Assembly: GCA_029261675.1 (NCBI GenBank)
Contig: JAJDBA010000173.1
Span: forward strand, 1-48,151
DNA from: Nitrospinaceae bacterium
Lineage (GTDB): Bacteria > Nitrospinota > Nitrospinia > Nitrospinales > VA-1
Direction: 5' to 3'
DNA: 48,151 nt
Shown here: piece by piece, positions 1-9,508 of the stretch
Layout: each line of letters starts with the position of its first letter
How positions within the stretch are numbered: the first letter of the stretch is position 1
Program-made: the position numbers and the translations under genes
Notes under the pieces: generated by a model
What the model was told of the DNA's origin: nothing
Databases searched by the model: none
Seen by the model: the letters and a program-made list of their open reading frames with translations, nothing else

Positions 1-2142
1 AGAGAGCCGTATCGTATTTTGAAAGTCGCTTTAAATCATGTGCAACGGTTGATTGATTTCGAAGTTTCTGCAGTTTATCTTGTCGATGAAGAAAACTCTG
101 ATTTTATTTTAAAAGAAATTAATCCTCCCTCGAATAAGGTATCCCTTCAAGAGGAAGTGGATGCCCAAATTGAAAACGGAACCTTTGCTTGGGCTTTGAA
201 TCAAAACCGTGCTGTTGTAGTCAAAGTCCCCTCGGGAAAACATTCTCTTGTTTTCCATGTGTTGGCTACTAAAACCCGAGTCCGCGGAATGTTTGTCGGC
301 AGGGTCCTGTCTAAAGTTAAAGCTATCAATGAAACTATTCTTTATCCTCTCACTGTGATTCTGCAGAGTACTTCAAACGCATTGGAAAGTGCTGCATTGT
401 ACAGTTTGATTTGGGAACAGAATAAAAATCTTGAAGAAACAGTTAGTATTCGAACTCAGGATTTGGAAAAAAGAAAAGTCGAACTGGAAGAGGAAATTGC
501 TTTTCGCAAACTTGCAGAAGAATCATTGGTGGTAGCAAAAGAGGAGGCCGAAGCCGCGGCCAAAGCTAAAAGCGAGTTTTTGGCAAATATGAGTCATGAA
601 ATTAGAACTCCTCTAAACGCAATTCTTGGTTATGGTGAAATCCTTCAGTTCGAAGCTCGAAAAATGCAGCGCCTCGATTTTTTGGAAGATTTGTCAGCAA
701 TAGAACTTGCGGGTCGGCATTTGCTTGGGTTGATAAACGAGATTTTGGAAATATCCAAGATCCATGCTGGGAAAATTGAAGTTCATTCAGAATCTTTTAC
801 TCTAAAGCAGCTTGTTGAAGAAGTAGTCGCAACGATCAAGCCGCTGGCTCAAAAAAAGAACAATACAATTGAAACGGTCATGCTGAATGCTCCAGATAAA
901 ATGTTTTCAGACTCTACGCGCATTCGTCAAATACTGTTAAATTTAATAGGCAACTCATGCAAGTTTACAGAAAAAGGGAAAGTTACTTTATCGGTAACGG
1001 GCAAGATCGTCGAAGATGTTAATTGGCTTCATTTTACTGTTGTAGATACAGGAATTGGAATCGATCCAGAAAAAATTCCAGAATTATTTGAAGAGTTCAC
1101 TCAGGCTGATAATTCAGCTACAAGAAAATTTGGAGGAACGGGTTTAGGTTTAGCAATTAGTAAACGTTTAGCCCAATTGCTGGGGGGTGATATTCAGGCT
1201 ACCAGTGAGCTCGGAAAAGGTTCTTCGTTTACCTTATTTTTGCCTCAGGACTACTCACAGATTAAGACCTTTGAAAAGCAATCTGTCGAAGGCTGGTCCG
1301 AGTGGGCTGGGAAGTACCTTGATGAAGATAAACTGTCAAAGAAAGAAAAATATGATGATAGACGCGACGCATCTCTGGTTGAGTTTGAAGCGGATCAGGT
1401 TTTGGTAATTGATGATGACACAATTATAAGTAATTTAATTCGAAAATTTTTAGAAAGAGAAGGCTATCAGGTAGAAATTGCTGTGGAAGGAAATGCTGGA
1501 TTTAAAGTGGCTGAAAAAAATATTCCGCAAATCATCATTCTTGATGTGAGGATTGATGGAGGGAGGGGTTGGGATATCTTTAAGAGATTAAAAGATCATC
1601 CAAAGCTTAAAGATATACCTGTTGTTGCATTGACCGATGCGGAAGAGGAACAGCGTGCTAGAAAAGAAGGTGTAGCCGAGTTTCTACCCAAACCTCTAGA
1701 TTGGGATTATTTTGTTACAGTATTAAAAAAATATAAAAAAACTTCGCGTGAGTTTTCAATACTAATAGTTGAAGATGATGCTATTAACCGTGAAGCGCTT
1801 CGCAGAATTCTAGGAAAAGATGGTTGGAATGTTGTTGAAGCTTTTGATGGCCCCTCTGCTTTTGAAAAGTTAGAGGAGAAAGGTGACCTCCCCGGATTGA
1901 TTTTGCTGGATATTGTTATCCCAGGTATAAACGGTTTCGAGGTGGTGCAACGATTAAGGCAAAACCCGCTTTGGCGAGCGATTCCAATTATAATTATTTC
2001 TGCGAAGGAGCTAACGCTCGAGGAAAGAGGTCGTCTTCAGGGTGATGTTGAACAAATTTTTAAAAAGGGAGATGTTACCTGCAATGACCTTTTGCAGGTA
2101 ATTCGATATATAGCTAGCAAAGGGGCACTTGAAAGAACCTAA
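1..2142 (+). CDS. Hybrid sensor histidine kinase with two receiver domains (5' truncated by window)
   Basis: The frame is open to the first base, so the true start lies upstream; residue numbers here count from the TTG at 19. Residues 1-130 look like the end of a GAF-type sensor module. A coiled coil (about 135-180) leads to HisKA with phospho-acceptor His193 in SHEIRTPLNAILGYG. The ATPase domain has its N box (NLIGNSCKF), DTGIGI and GGTGLGLAIS. Two receivers follow, with probable phospho-Asp509 and Asp631. Receiver 1 keeps the Lys of FLPKPLD; receiver 2 has KKGD in the matching place. No membrane segment is visible, so this is probably a cytosolic phosphorelay kinase. It converges with the next gene over a shared terminator. 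The family call is firm; the signal is unknown. Confidence 0.93.
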   Translation, partial: REPYRILKVALNHVQRLIDFEVSAVYLVDEENSDFILKEINPPSNKVSLQEEVDAQIENGTFAWALNQNRAVVVKVPSGKHSLVFHVLATKTRVRGMFVGRVLSKVKAINETILYPLTVILQSTSNALESAALYSLIWEQNKNLEETVSIRTQDLEKRKVELEEEIAFRKLAEESLVVAKEEAEAAAKAKSEFLANMSHEIRTPLNAILGYGEILQFEARKMQRLDFLEDLSAIELAGRHLLGLINEILEISKIHAGKIEVHSESFTLKQLVEEVVATIKPLAQKKNNTIETVMLNAPDKMFSDSTRIRQILLNLIGNSCKFTEKGKVTLSVTGKIVEDVNWLHFTVVDTGIGIDPEKIPELFEEFTQADNSATRKFGGTGLGLAISKRLAQLLGGDIQATSELGKGSSFTLFLPQDYSQIKTFEKQSVEGWSEWAGKYLDEDKLSKKEKYDDRRDASLVEFEADQVLVIDDDTIISNLIRKFLEREGYQVEIAVEGNAGFKVAEKNIPQIIILDVRIDGGRGWDIFKRLKDHPKLKDIPVVALTDAEEEQRARKEGVAEFLPKPLDWDYFVTVLKKYKKTSREFSILIVEDDAINREALRRILGKDGWNVVEAFDGPSAFEKLEEKGDLPGLILLDIVIPGINGFEVVQRLRQNPLWRAIPIIIISAKELTLEERGRLQGDVEQIFKKGDVTCNDLLQVIRYIASKGALERT

Positions 2143-2165
2143 GGGTACTTAAGCTAAGGTTTTTC
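2136..2165 (+). terminator. Intrinsic terminator between convergent genes
   Basis: AACCTAAG at 2136-2143 pairs with CTAAGGTT at 2154-2161 with one mismatch, and a short T run follows. It overlaps the stop codons of the kinase (2140-2142) and of the opposing gene (2154-2156), so it may act in both directions. Confidence 0.5.
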
Positions 2166-2621
2166 TTTGGCTTTTCTCATTGGTTCTACGGTCGAAAAAA
2201 ATATAGACCGAGGACGAACTTGCAAGGTGTAGCTCAGATTTTGATCTGCCACTCCTGGTTTCACGGCGAGAGTAAAATTCCATTCCGCAATCGCTCCGGG
2301 GAGGTGAGGGCTTCCTTTTAAGATGTTACCTCCTTTATGGGGATTATTGATCAGTAAAAATTTTTTACCAGGGTCAGCTGCTAATTTGTCTATCCTATAA
2401 ACCCTACCAAATATCTGACTGATACTTCGGGTCGTGTTATTTTTGATTCTAAAAACAATTGCTCGTCTATTCGCAGGTAGAGTGAATTTGTCAGAGATTG
2501 ATATTGCTCCAAGATTAGTAAACCTTTCCGCATTCTGACTCTGACCATAAGCTTGGAAACAAAGTAGGACAAGGTTTAGAGCAAAGGAGAGAGCATAGAC
2601 GAAGAACAATTTGTTTTTCAT
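2154..2621 (-). CDS. Secreted protein of unknown function
   Basis: I do not recognise this 155-aa protein. It begins with a good Sec signal peptide: MKNK, then a hydrophobic stretch to about residue 23, with a likely cleavage after AYG near residue 26. The mature part has alternating hydrophobic residues typical of a beta sandwich, including FTLPANRRAIVFRIKNN and WNFTLAVKPGV. It has no cysteine pair and no lipobox. No clear Shine-Dalgarno precedes the ATG. The predicted location is the periplasm or cell surface. The 44-bp gap to the formyltransferase-like gene upstream on the same strand would allow co-transcription. No function is proposed. Confidence 0.7.
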   Translation of the reverse strand: MKNKLFFVYALSFALNLVLLCFQAYGQSQNAERFTNLGAISISDKFTLPANRRAIVFRIKNNTTRSISQIFGRVYRIDKLAADPGKKFLLINNPHKGGNILKGSPHLPGAIAEWNFTLAVKPGVADQNLSYTLQVRPRSIFFSTVEPMRKAKEKP

Positions 2622-2665
2622 ATTGTTTAGTGTTGGAACGCGAATTTCTTTCGCCGTATAAAGGT

Positions 2666-3460
2666 TTAAGGCTTTTTGCCTATAGTTGACTCCAACTCAG
2701 ACCTAAGTTCACCAGATTCCACCATTAATTTTACGTTTAGAATAGCAGCTGGATTAAACTCCTTCATTTTATACTGTTTGCCGATTTGATTTTGAACTTT
2801 TAAATGAAGTGCGTCCCGTTCCCATTTCTGAAGGGTTTCATTCATCAATTGGGTGCCGACTATTAACGTTTCCCACATGATACTTTGTTCATTGTCATCG
2901 AGTTTTAAAGTGATGACTTTTTTTTCGGCAATTTCCCCGGTGTCGATACCTTTTTCGACTTTGTGAACTATGGCGCCTAAATTTTTTAAATCGCGATTGT
3001 AAATTGGCCAGAAATTGCATGAGGACCCTCTGTAGAATTCAGGGAGCCCGACATGTAGATTATAGATTGAATCCGGACAATAAGATAAAATCTCTTCTTT
3101 GAGTATGCCTATTCCAAATACTGCAATGAATCCTGGGGAATACTTTTTGACAAGGGATAGGGTCTCCGGTGAATTGAGTTTACTTCCTTCAAGATTAATG
3201 ATGTCCGGTTTATTTTGCGGCTTTAGCTCTAATGTTGGAGTGAGAGTGTCCTTTTCAAACTCGTTTCTTCTGTTAAAGAACCAATTCCAGGCATCATTTT
3301 CCTCCTTCGTTTTAGCTGTTGGTTTCGGGTAGTTTGATGACAGAATAAAAACTGCGGCAATGTGATGTCTGGAATTTAATTGCTTGAAGAAATATTGATG
3401 ACGAAGTCCATCTCCGATCATCAATATTATATTTTTTGATTTTGACCGGGTGTTGTTCAT
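2666..3460 (-). CDS. Formyltransferase-fold protein (Fmt/ArnA-like), substrate unknown
   Basis: The 264-aa protein has the core of the formyl transferase family. YNLHVGLPEFYRGS matches the N-x-H...YRG catalytic loop of Fmt, PurN and ArnA, and GAIVHKVEKGIDTGEI carries the downstream catalytic Asp in the DTG motif. The N-terminal half starts with a Rossmann-like strand (IILMIGDG) and contains the unrelated insert WNWFFNRRNEFEK. The family uses 10-formyl-tetrahydrofolate to formylate an amine. It lacks the full C-terminal tRNA-binding domain of methionyl-tRNA formyltransferase, so a sugar or small-molecule amine is more likely than Met-tRNA. No sugar-nucleotide genes lie next to it. Confidence 0.75.
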   Translation of the reverse strand: MNNTRSKSKNIILMIGDGLRHQYFFKQLNSRHHIAAVFILSSNYPKPTAKTKEENDAWNWFFNRRNEFEKDTLTPTLELKPQNKPDIINLEGSKLNSPETLSLVKKYSPGFIAVFGIGILKEEILSYCPDSIYNLHVGLPEFYRGSSCNFWPIYNRDLKNLGAIVHKVEKGIDTGEIAEKKVITLKLDDNEQSIMWETLIVGTQLMNETLQKWERDALHLKVQNQIGKQYKMKEFNPAAILNVKLMVESGELRSELESTIGKKP

Positions 3461-3513
3461 TTGAAACGGATCACGCTGGAAAGGCTGAGTTGAAATATGA
3501 GTAGGGCTGGAAA

Positions 3514-4716
3514 TTAGGAGGACGATTCATCCAATTCATTGGTGTTGATATATTTTTGTTTGTAGTAAATTGTCAAATCTTTAAGTGAAATGATTCCTTT
3601 CACCTTGGATTTACTGGTGATCGCAATATATCTGACATCGTTTTCATGCATAAGAGCTAATGCCTCATCCATGTGTTGGTTCTCGTCTAATTTACAGGGT
3701 ACTCTCATAATCTGGGCAATTGTAGTTTTAGCGGGGTCAAGATTGTTGCCCAATACATTTCTGGCAAAATCCTCTTCGGTAACGATACCTGTGATACTTT
3801 CCTGTTCTTTAACCAGCAGAGAACCAATTTCTTTATCTTTTAAGATTTCTGTAGCTTGCAGGACAGTGAAGGTTTCATCGACGGTCTCCAAATTTTCCTG
3901 CATATAATGTTTGACCTTATCCTCATCACTTAATTTTTTGCAAAACTTAAAGTTATAATAATTAGCGAAATCTTTTATAGAAAGCATTCCGACGATTTTT
4001 TTGCCTCGGGTTGCAAATAGATGACGAACATTTTTATCTCTCATGAGTTGATAAGCATCACCCATTGATTGACCTTGTTCAATGGTGACCAATTGGCGGC
4101 TGAGAATAGATGAAACTTTGCTTGTTGCAACATCCAAGCCCTGAGCAATCACATCCATGGTCATGGCTGATTCAGAAAGGATACCTTTTGCTTTGCCCCT
4201 TTCAGTGACCAATAATGCGCCGACTTTTTTGTCTGCCATTTTTTGAGCTGCAGTAAGAACGGTTTCGTAAGATTCAATATTTATAATTGAATTCTGCATG
4301 AAATACTGAATTTCACCTTTTTCCTCACCACCTTGAGAATGTTTGTTGTTGTAGTAATTTGCAAAGTCTTTTATGGAAAGAATGCCTGTGATTTTATCGT
4401 TATCCGAAACAGCTAAGTGACGAATATTTTTTTCCTTCATACAGGCATAAGCATCTGCCATGGATCGATCTGCATCCATTGAAATTACAGATTCGCTTGA
4501 TAAAGCGGCAACCGATGTTTGTTCAGGGTCTCGATTCGTCGCGACCAGTTTGCGAGTTAAATCTGTATCTGTTAAAAAACCCGAATAATCTCCTTCTTCA
4601 CCAACGAGTAGGGAACTGATGGAGTTCTTACGCATTAACTCCGCCGCTTCCTTTGCCGTGGCTCCGGGAGTAATGGAGAGAATTGATTCTTCCATAAAAT
4701 ATCGGATTTCATCCAT
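3514..4716 (-). CDS. Six-CBS-domain protein (three tandem Bateman modules)
   Basis: The 400-aa protein consists almost entirely of three repeats of a CBS pair, at roughly residues 5-130, 140-265 and 270-390. Each repeat starts with a YFMQ/YMQ-type segment and ends in GI/ML-SIKDFANYYN or a close variant. CBS pairs bind adenine nucleotides or S-adenosyl ligands and report cell energy state. There is no enzyme, transporter or DNA-binding domain attached. I chose the ATG at 4716 because GAAGGA lies seven bases upstream of it; a TTG at 4731 falls within or before that ribosome site. It is probably a free-standing energy sensor; its partner is unknown. Confidence 0.88.
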   Translation of the reverse strand: MDEIRYFMEESILSITPGATAKEAAELMRKNSISSLLVGEEGDYSGFLTDTDLTRKLVATNRDPEQTSVAALSSESVISMDADRSMADAYACMKEKNIRHLAVSDNDKITGILSIKDFANYYNNKHSQGGEEKGEIQYFMQNSIINIESYETVLTAAQKMADKKVGALLVTERGKAKGILSESAMTMDVIAQGLDVATSKVSSILSRQLVTIEQGQSMGDAYQLMRDKNVRHLFATRGKKIVGMLSIKDFANYYNFKFCKKLSDEDKVKHYMQENLETVDETFTVLQATEILKDKEIGSLLVKEQESITGIVTEEDFARNVLGNNLDPAKTTIAQIMRVPCKLDENQHMDEALALMHENDVRYIAITSKSKVKGIISLKDLTIYYKQKYINTNELDESSS

Positions 4717-4838
4717 AAATATTTCCTTCAAATGAATATTTGAAAATGTCTTTAATTACTTCATCTTAAAGGTTAACCAATGCGACAAAAAAATACAAGG
4801 TTTGAAAAGCAAAGGGGGTAATGGATTTGTGAAGGATA

Positions 4839-4863
4839 GATATGAAACTCTTTATTTCATATC
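4839..4863. promoter_or_regulatory. Perfect 9-bp inverted repeat upstream of a REC-kinase gene
   Basis: GATATGAAA (4839-4847) and TTTCATATC (4855-4863) form a perfect inverted repeat around a 7-base centre. No T run follows, so an operator fits better than a terminator. It lies between the divergent CBS and kinase genes and upstream of the candidate promoter at 4915-4942. Confidence 0.4.
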
Positions 4864-4914
4864 CGAAAATGGGGGATGTGTTTTGTTGGTGCTCTTAACA
4901 GCTTACTTTATAGG

Positions 4915-4942
4915 TTGACCTTTGTTAAATTAACCTTATCAT
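4915..4942 (+). promoter_or_regulatory. Candidate sigma-70-type promoter
   Basis: TTGACC (4915-4920), a 16-base spacer and TATCAT (4937-4942) match the housekeeping consensus at five of six bases each. The spacing to the kinase ATG at 4987 is plausible. Confidence 0.5.
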
Positions 4943-4986
4943 TAATTATGCCCTTAATTTTCAAATAGAAAAAGCATCTCTTATAA

Positions 4987-6123
4987 ATGATACACGAAAA
5001 ACTCCATATTCTTTTAGTTGAAGACGAGCAAACGGATGCTGAAGTTGTGTGTAGGGCATTCTATGGAAGTTCTGATAAATACAAGGTTTTCGTTGTTGCC
5101 AGTATTTTTGCGGCAAAAGCTCATATGTCGGATTCCACTCCGGATATTGTGATTACCGATTTATGCCTGCCGGATGGCAGTGGAATGGAATTGCTAACGT
5201 CAGAAAAAAGCGAAGCTAGATATCCGCTTATAGTGATGTCCGGTAGAGGTGACGAAGAAAAAGCTGTTGATGCAATGAAGGCAGGAGCATTTGATTATTT
5301 GGTTAAATCCCAAAAATCTTTAGCCTTTCTTCCAACTGTTGTAAGAATGGTTTTGAGAGAGTGGGAGACCCTTCAAAAAAAGAAAGAGGCTGAAAAAAAA
5401 CTGGTTGAAGCAAAGGAAGAAGCTGAGAGAGCCAATAAGGCCAAGTCAGAGTTTCTTTCCAGAATGAGTCATGAATTGCGAACTCCGATGAATTCCATTC
5501 TTGGTTTTGGGCAAATATTGAATATGAATTTTGATGAACCATTAACGGTGTATCAAAAAAATAATGTTGTTTATATTTTAATAGCTGGGAATCATCTTCT
5601 TACCCTTATCAATGAATTGCTTGACCTGTCTCAAATCGAGTCCGGGCAAATGAAAATTTCTTTAGAGAGTGTCAATGTTAAGAGTCTGGTTGATGAATTG
5701 ATAGTTATGGTCAAACCCTTGGCCAGTGAAAAGAATATTGAAATTACAAATCGATTATCTGTTGATCCAGAATATCATGTCCGAGCCGATAGGATGCGCT
5801 TAAGGCAAATCCTGTTGAATTTGACGTCTAATGCTATCAAGTACAATCGTGTTAACGGATCGATTACATTCGAATGTGAAAAAATATCTGATCGCAGAAT
5901 CTGCATTAAAGTGAAGGATACGGGTGATGGTATTCCTAACGATAAAATGGGTGAAGTATTTAAATCTTTTTACAGGATGGACAATGAATCGACTAAGACA
6001 GAGGGCACTGGGATTGGTCTTAATATAGTCAAGGGGCTGATTGAGCTGATGGGTGGCTCTATTGAGGTAGATAGTGTACTTGGAGAAGGAAGTTGTTTTA
6101 CTGTGTGCTTGCCAGCCTGTTAA
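4987..6123 (+). CDS. Response regulator-histidine kinase (REC-HisKA-HATPase)
   Basis: This 378-aa protein has an N-terminal receiver (residues 5-125, phospho-Asp58 in ITDLCLPDGSG, Lys in YLVKS). A coiled coil follows (about 125-150), then HisKA with His162 in SHELRTPMNSILGFG, and an ATPase domain with NLTSNAIKYN, DTGDGIP and GTGIGLNIV. There is no sensor or membrane segment, so its input is probably phosphotransfer to the receiver from another kinase. The core resembles that of the kinases at 32673-41886. No good Shine-Dalgarno is seen before the ATG. It converges with addA, leaving 16 bases between the ends. Confidence 0.92.
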   Translation: MIHEKLHILLVEDEQTDAEVVCRAFYGSSDKYKVFVVASIFAAKAHMSDSTPDIVITDLCLPDGSGMELLTSEKSEARYPLIVMSGRGDEEKAVDAMKAGAFDYLVKSQKSLAFLPTVVRMVLREWETLQKKKEAEKKLVEAKEEAERANKAKSEFLSRMSHELRTPMNSILGFGQILNMNFDEPLTVYQKNNVVYILIAGNHLLTLINELLDLSQIESGQMKISLESVNVKSLVDELIVMVKPLASEKNIEITNRLSVDPEYHVRADRMRLRQILLNLTSNAIKYNRVNGSITFECEKISDRRICIKVKDTGDGIPNDKMGEVFKSFYRMDNESTKTEGTGIGLNIVKGLIELMGGSIEVDSVLGEGSCFTVCLPAC

Positions 6124-6139
6124 ACTTCTCCTGTAGGTT

Positions 6140-9100
6140 TTAAATTTCTCTCCAGACTTTGAGCATTGGAAAATATAATGCTTTTTTAATAGGGCGGGTT
6201 TCGCCATACTCCTTGAGAAGAGTTGAATAACTGTCCAACTGCGGTTTGTATCGTATCACTTCGTTGTTCAAGAACTCTTCGAGGTCCATTCCTTTTCCCT
6301 CGTGACGGCTTGTTTTATAGTCGATAATCCATCGTATATCATTCTCAATAAAGGTACGGTCAATAATTTTTCGAAAAAAACGATTCTCTGAAAACTGAGT
6401 AAGGGGATATTCTGCACGACCTTCTTGGTGGTTTGCTAAAATCCATTGTCCCTTTGGATCTTGCAAGGTATTGCGTATCCCCAAAAGTGTTTGTTGCAAG
6501 ACTTTCTCAGTTTGCTCAAAAGGCAATCCTTCTCCTAAAAGCGCGGATTTTATTTTTGGAGCCATCTGGTCGACCCTTTCAAATGACCACTCGCTTAGCC
6601 CTTCCTCCGTGATGGTTTGTAGAATTCTATGCAATACATTTCCCAGACAGCGCGCGGCATTACCAGCCCAGAGGAAGGGGCTGATATTTTTTTCTTCATC
6701 AATCTCCACCATAATCTCGGTATCGATATCAAGTAAAGGTGAGGGAGGAGTAAAGTTTGTAGGTATCCGTTTAAGGGAAATAGTTTCTGAAGTTAATGCC
6801 AGCGGTTTGTCTTCTTGCTGAGCTTCATCCGATTCTGAATGGTTCCATTCACTTTTTATAAATGGCCAGAGGCTTTCTAATAAAGAATTCGATTCTGGGA
6901 TATTATTGTTTTTTGTTTTTCCAAAGAGGTGTAATTGCTTCCTGGCTCGGGTAGAGGCCACATAAAGAAGGCGAAGCATTTCATGGTCATCTTTTTCTTT
7001 ATCCATTTCAGCTAAAAAATTATAAATTGGAGAATGGTTGCCCCCTTTTTCTTCTATCGGTGCTAGAAGCAATTCATCCCCATAAGGCATCCAGAAAACC
7101 AGTTGCTTGCTCTCGGGTCGCGGTCTTTTCCCCAGGCCGGGGAGAATGACATAATCAAACTCAAGGCCTTTGGCTTTATGCATAGTCATAACTTGAACGG
7201 CATTTTCATCTAGGGTTAAAGGGCTTGCATACAGATTTTCTATAACCTGATTGATATGCTCGACTTTATTTATCTCTCCTTTTTGCATGATGCTTTCTAC
7301 CTCATCAAAAAAGGACTCAATATCTCGAGGTGGTGTTTCTTCAAGGCATGCTGGTCCGCCTAATCGTATCCAGCAGTTTTCCAGAAGGTCGCGGAAATTA
7401 TTTGAGGGTAGGGCATTCAATGTGGGGAGTAATATGGATACGATTCTTTTGGCTAGTTGCTGGCCCGTCGAGGAAAGTGAGTCAACCAGGTTCGTATCGT
7501 TTAATAACTCCCAAATCGATTTTTCTGGATTCTCTTCGCATAATAAATGAAGGTCCGATAAGGGCATGCCTGCCCAGGGAGCACGTAAAATGGATAGCCA
7601 TGCAATCCTATCTAGTGGGGAAAGCAAGGCTCGCATCAAAGATAATAGATCAATAATGGCAGGGCGATCAGTGAGGGTATAAATCGCCTCTGCTTTAAAA
7701 GGAATATGACTGGACTCCAGTTCACGGATGATTTCTTTTAAATGTGTTCTACTCCGTACAAGGATTGCAATCGATGCTGTGGGAGAATCTTTTTGAATAT
7801 TCTTAATCAATTTTGAAACTTCATGAGCCTCTTCTTTGGCAGCAAATTTGGGATCGGTATTCGGGTTGAGAGGATGTGAAATGACGCCTTGATAAGTTTC
7901 TTTACCATGAACAGCTGTCGATTTAGAAAAGGCAATGGCTCCTGAATTGGGATTATTATCGCTTGGTAATATTTTCTGAAAACATTCATTGACCCAGATA
8001 ACAACTCTTTCCTGCGACCGGAAATTAGACTCTAAATTGAGATTTATGAGCTTCAGATGGCCGATTCCCTCCTACTGAGTTATTAGGAATAATCCTACTT
8101 CGGCATCCCTGAATCTATAGATCGATTGTTTAGGGTCGCCTACAATAAAGAGGCTCCGTCCCTTACCCGGTTCCCACTCTGCGGTGAGTTTTTTTAATAA
8201 CTCCTCTTGTTTGTAAGATGTGTCTTGATATTCATCGACAAGGATATGCTGGATTTTGTCATCTAAATATTTATCTAGGTCAGTGGGGTTCAATTCATTC
8301 CCGAATGCTTTTAAAGCGGCTAAAGAAATTTCGCTAAAATCCGTCAGTTCTTTTTCCTGGAGAATGCTACGCAACTGAAAATCTATTTCAGGTAGTAGTC
8401 GAATTGTTGATCTTAAAATATTCCATTCGTGATCTGTGAAATGGGGACTTGGCAGGGAATCTATTTTTGCCAGTGCCTCAATCAAAGGTTTGTGGCCAAC
8501 CAAGGATTTTAATAGTTGAGCGAATCTCTCTTTCATTTTTATTGCGTGCGCATTTTTATCAGCAGGGAATCCTAAATTTTTATCGGCTTTTTTGCGTAAT
8601 TCTCCGTTGGCTGTCAAAAGAAGTTTGGAAACTCCTTTCCATTTATCCAATTCATCTATAAGGGGTAGGGGAAAAGAGTCTAAACACCTCAATGAAGCAA
8701 TAGAGTTTTTAGGGGCTGACTCTGAAAGATTTTCGCCAGAGTATGTTGCCAAAGGAAGAAAGCTCTCTTGCAATAATAGAGGGAATTGATCGTGAGCTTC
8801 CTTTAAATGTATTTCAATCAACTCTGAGTAAATTTTAGCTAACTTTTCTCTATGTAAATCGTTTAATAAGTGTTCTTTTATATTTTCAAACTTATCAAAA
8901 AAGGAGATCATCCATTGATCGCGCAATTTTAATAATTGAACAATGCGCATTAAGAAAGCATTTTTATCATTATCAAGATGTGTCAATAAAGTACGGGTTA
9001 GCTCGGCGTAAAGATCATCTTTTTTTTCGATTTTTGAAAGGATTTGTTTAGCCGTTTGTAGATATAAATCCTGAATGTTTTCTTGTATTTCTGTAGGGCC

Positions 9101-9508
9101 ACCCATTTTTGATAGTAAGGGCGTCCTTTTGGTCAGGAAGGTGCAAAAGGAATCTATAGTAACGACCCTGAGGCGAGATGGATTATCCAGAAGTCTCCAT
9201 CCAAGCTTTCGGTTCCTTTCGAGGGCAGTTCGTGCCAGATTCCAGGTTTGATGTTGGTGTTCTTCAGCAGGAGGCGAATCACTTTGAGCGAGGGTTAATG
9301 CCGCAAAAATACGGGTCTTCATTTCCCCCGATGCTTTACGGGTAAAAGTCATAGCTAAAATTTCTTCGGGCTGGCTGACTCCGCCTAAAAGCTTGAGATA
9401 ACGTTGTATGAGAAGTTCCGTTTTTCCAGAGCCTGCGGGAGCCTGAACAATAAACGAATGCTTAGGGTCTAGTGCCTGTTCTCGAATTTGAAGGTCTGAG
9501 GGTTTCAC
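6140..9508 (-). pseudogene. addA: AddA-type UvrD/RecB helicase-nuclease, interrupted by one in-frame amber codon
   Basis: One continuous frame of 1122 codons runs from a GTG at 9508 to 6140, broken only by TAG at 8074-8072 (codon 479). Before the stop are Walker A (APAGSGKTELL, Lys29), FTRKASGEMKTRI, the DEYQDTS box (Asp425) and GDPKQSIYRFRDAE. After it, in the same frame, come NFRS (codons 495-498), TMHKAKGLEFD (near 777), LLYVASTRAR (near 847-856) and the C-terminal nuclease with IIDRTF and IDYKTS (1062-1067). The protein would process double-strand breaks with the upstream AddB-like partner. The GTG start overlaps the addB stop (TAGTG) behind a strong AGGAGG. The stop separates helicase motif III from motif IV. 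It is a nonsense mutation, a sequencing or assembly error, or less likely a recoded or reinitiated site. Confidence 0.9.

Noticed and set aside
4887..4903. TGGTGC...AGC as a sigma-54 promoter upstream of the 4987 kinase
   Set aside because: The GG to GC spacing is off by one and the -12 block lacks TTGC.
7807..8004. Open frame overlapping the gap in addA
   Set aside because: It lies in a different frame from AddA. The true addA frame stays open across this region and encodes conserved AddA sequence including NFRS.
8072..8074. Genome-wide recoding of TAG to an amino acid
   Set aside because: TAG serves as a normal stop for addB, sorA, cheA and the HD-GYP gene in this window.
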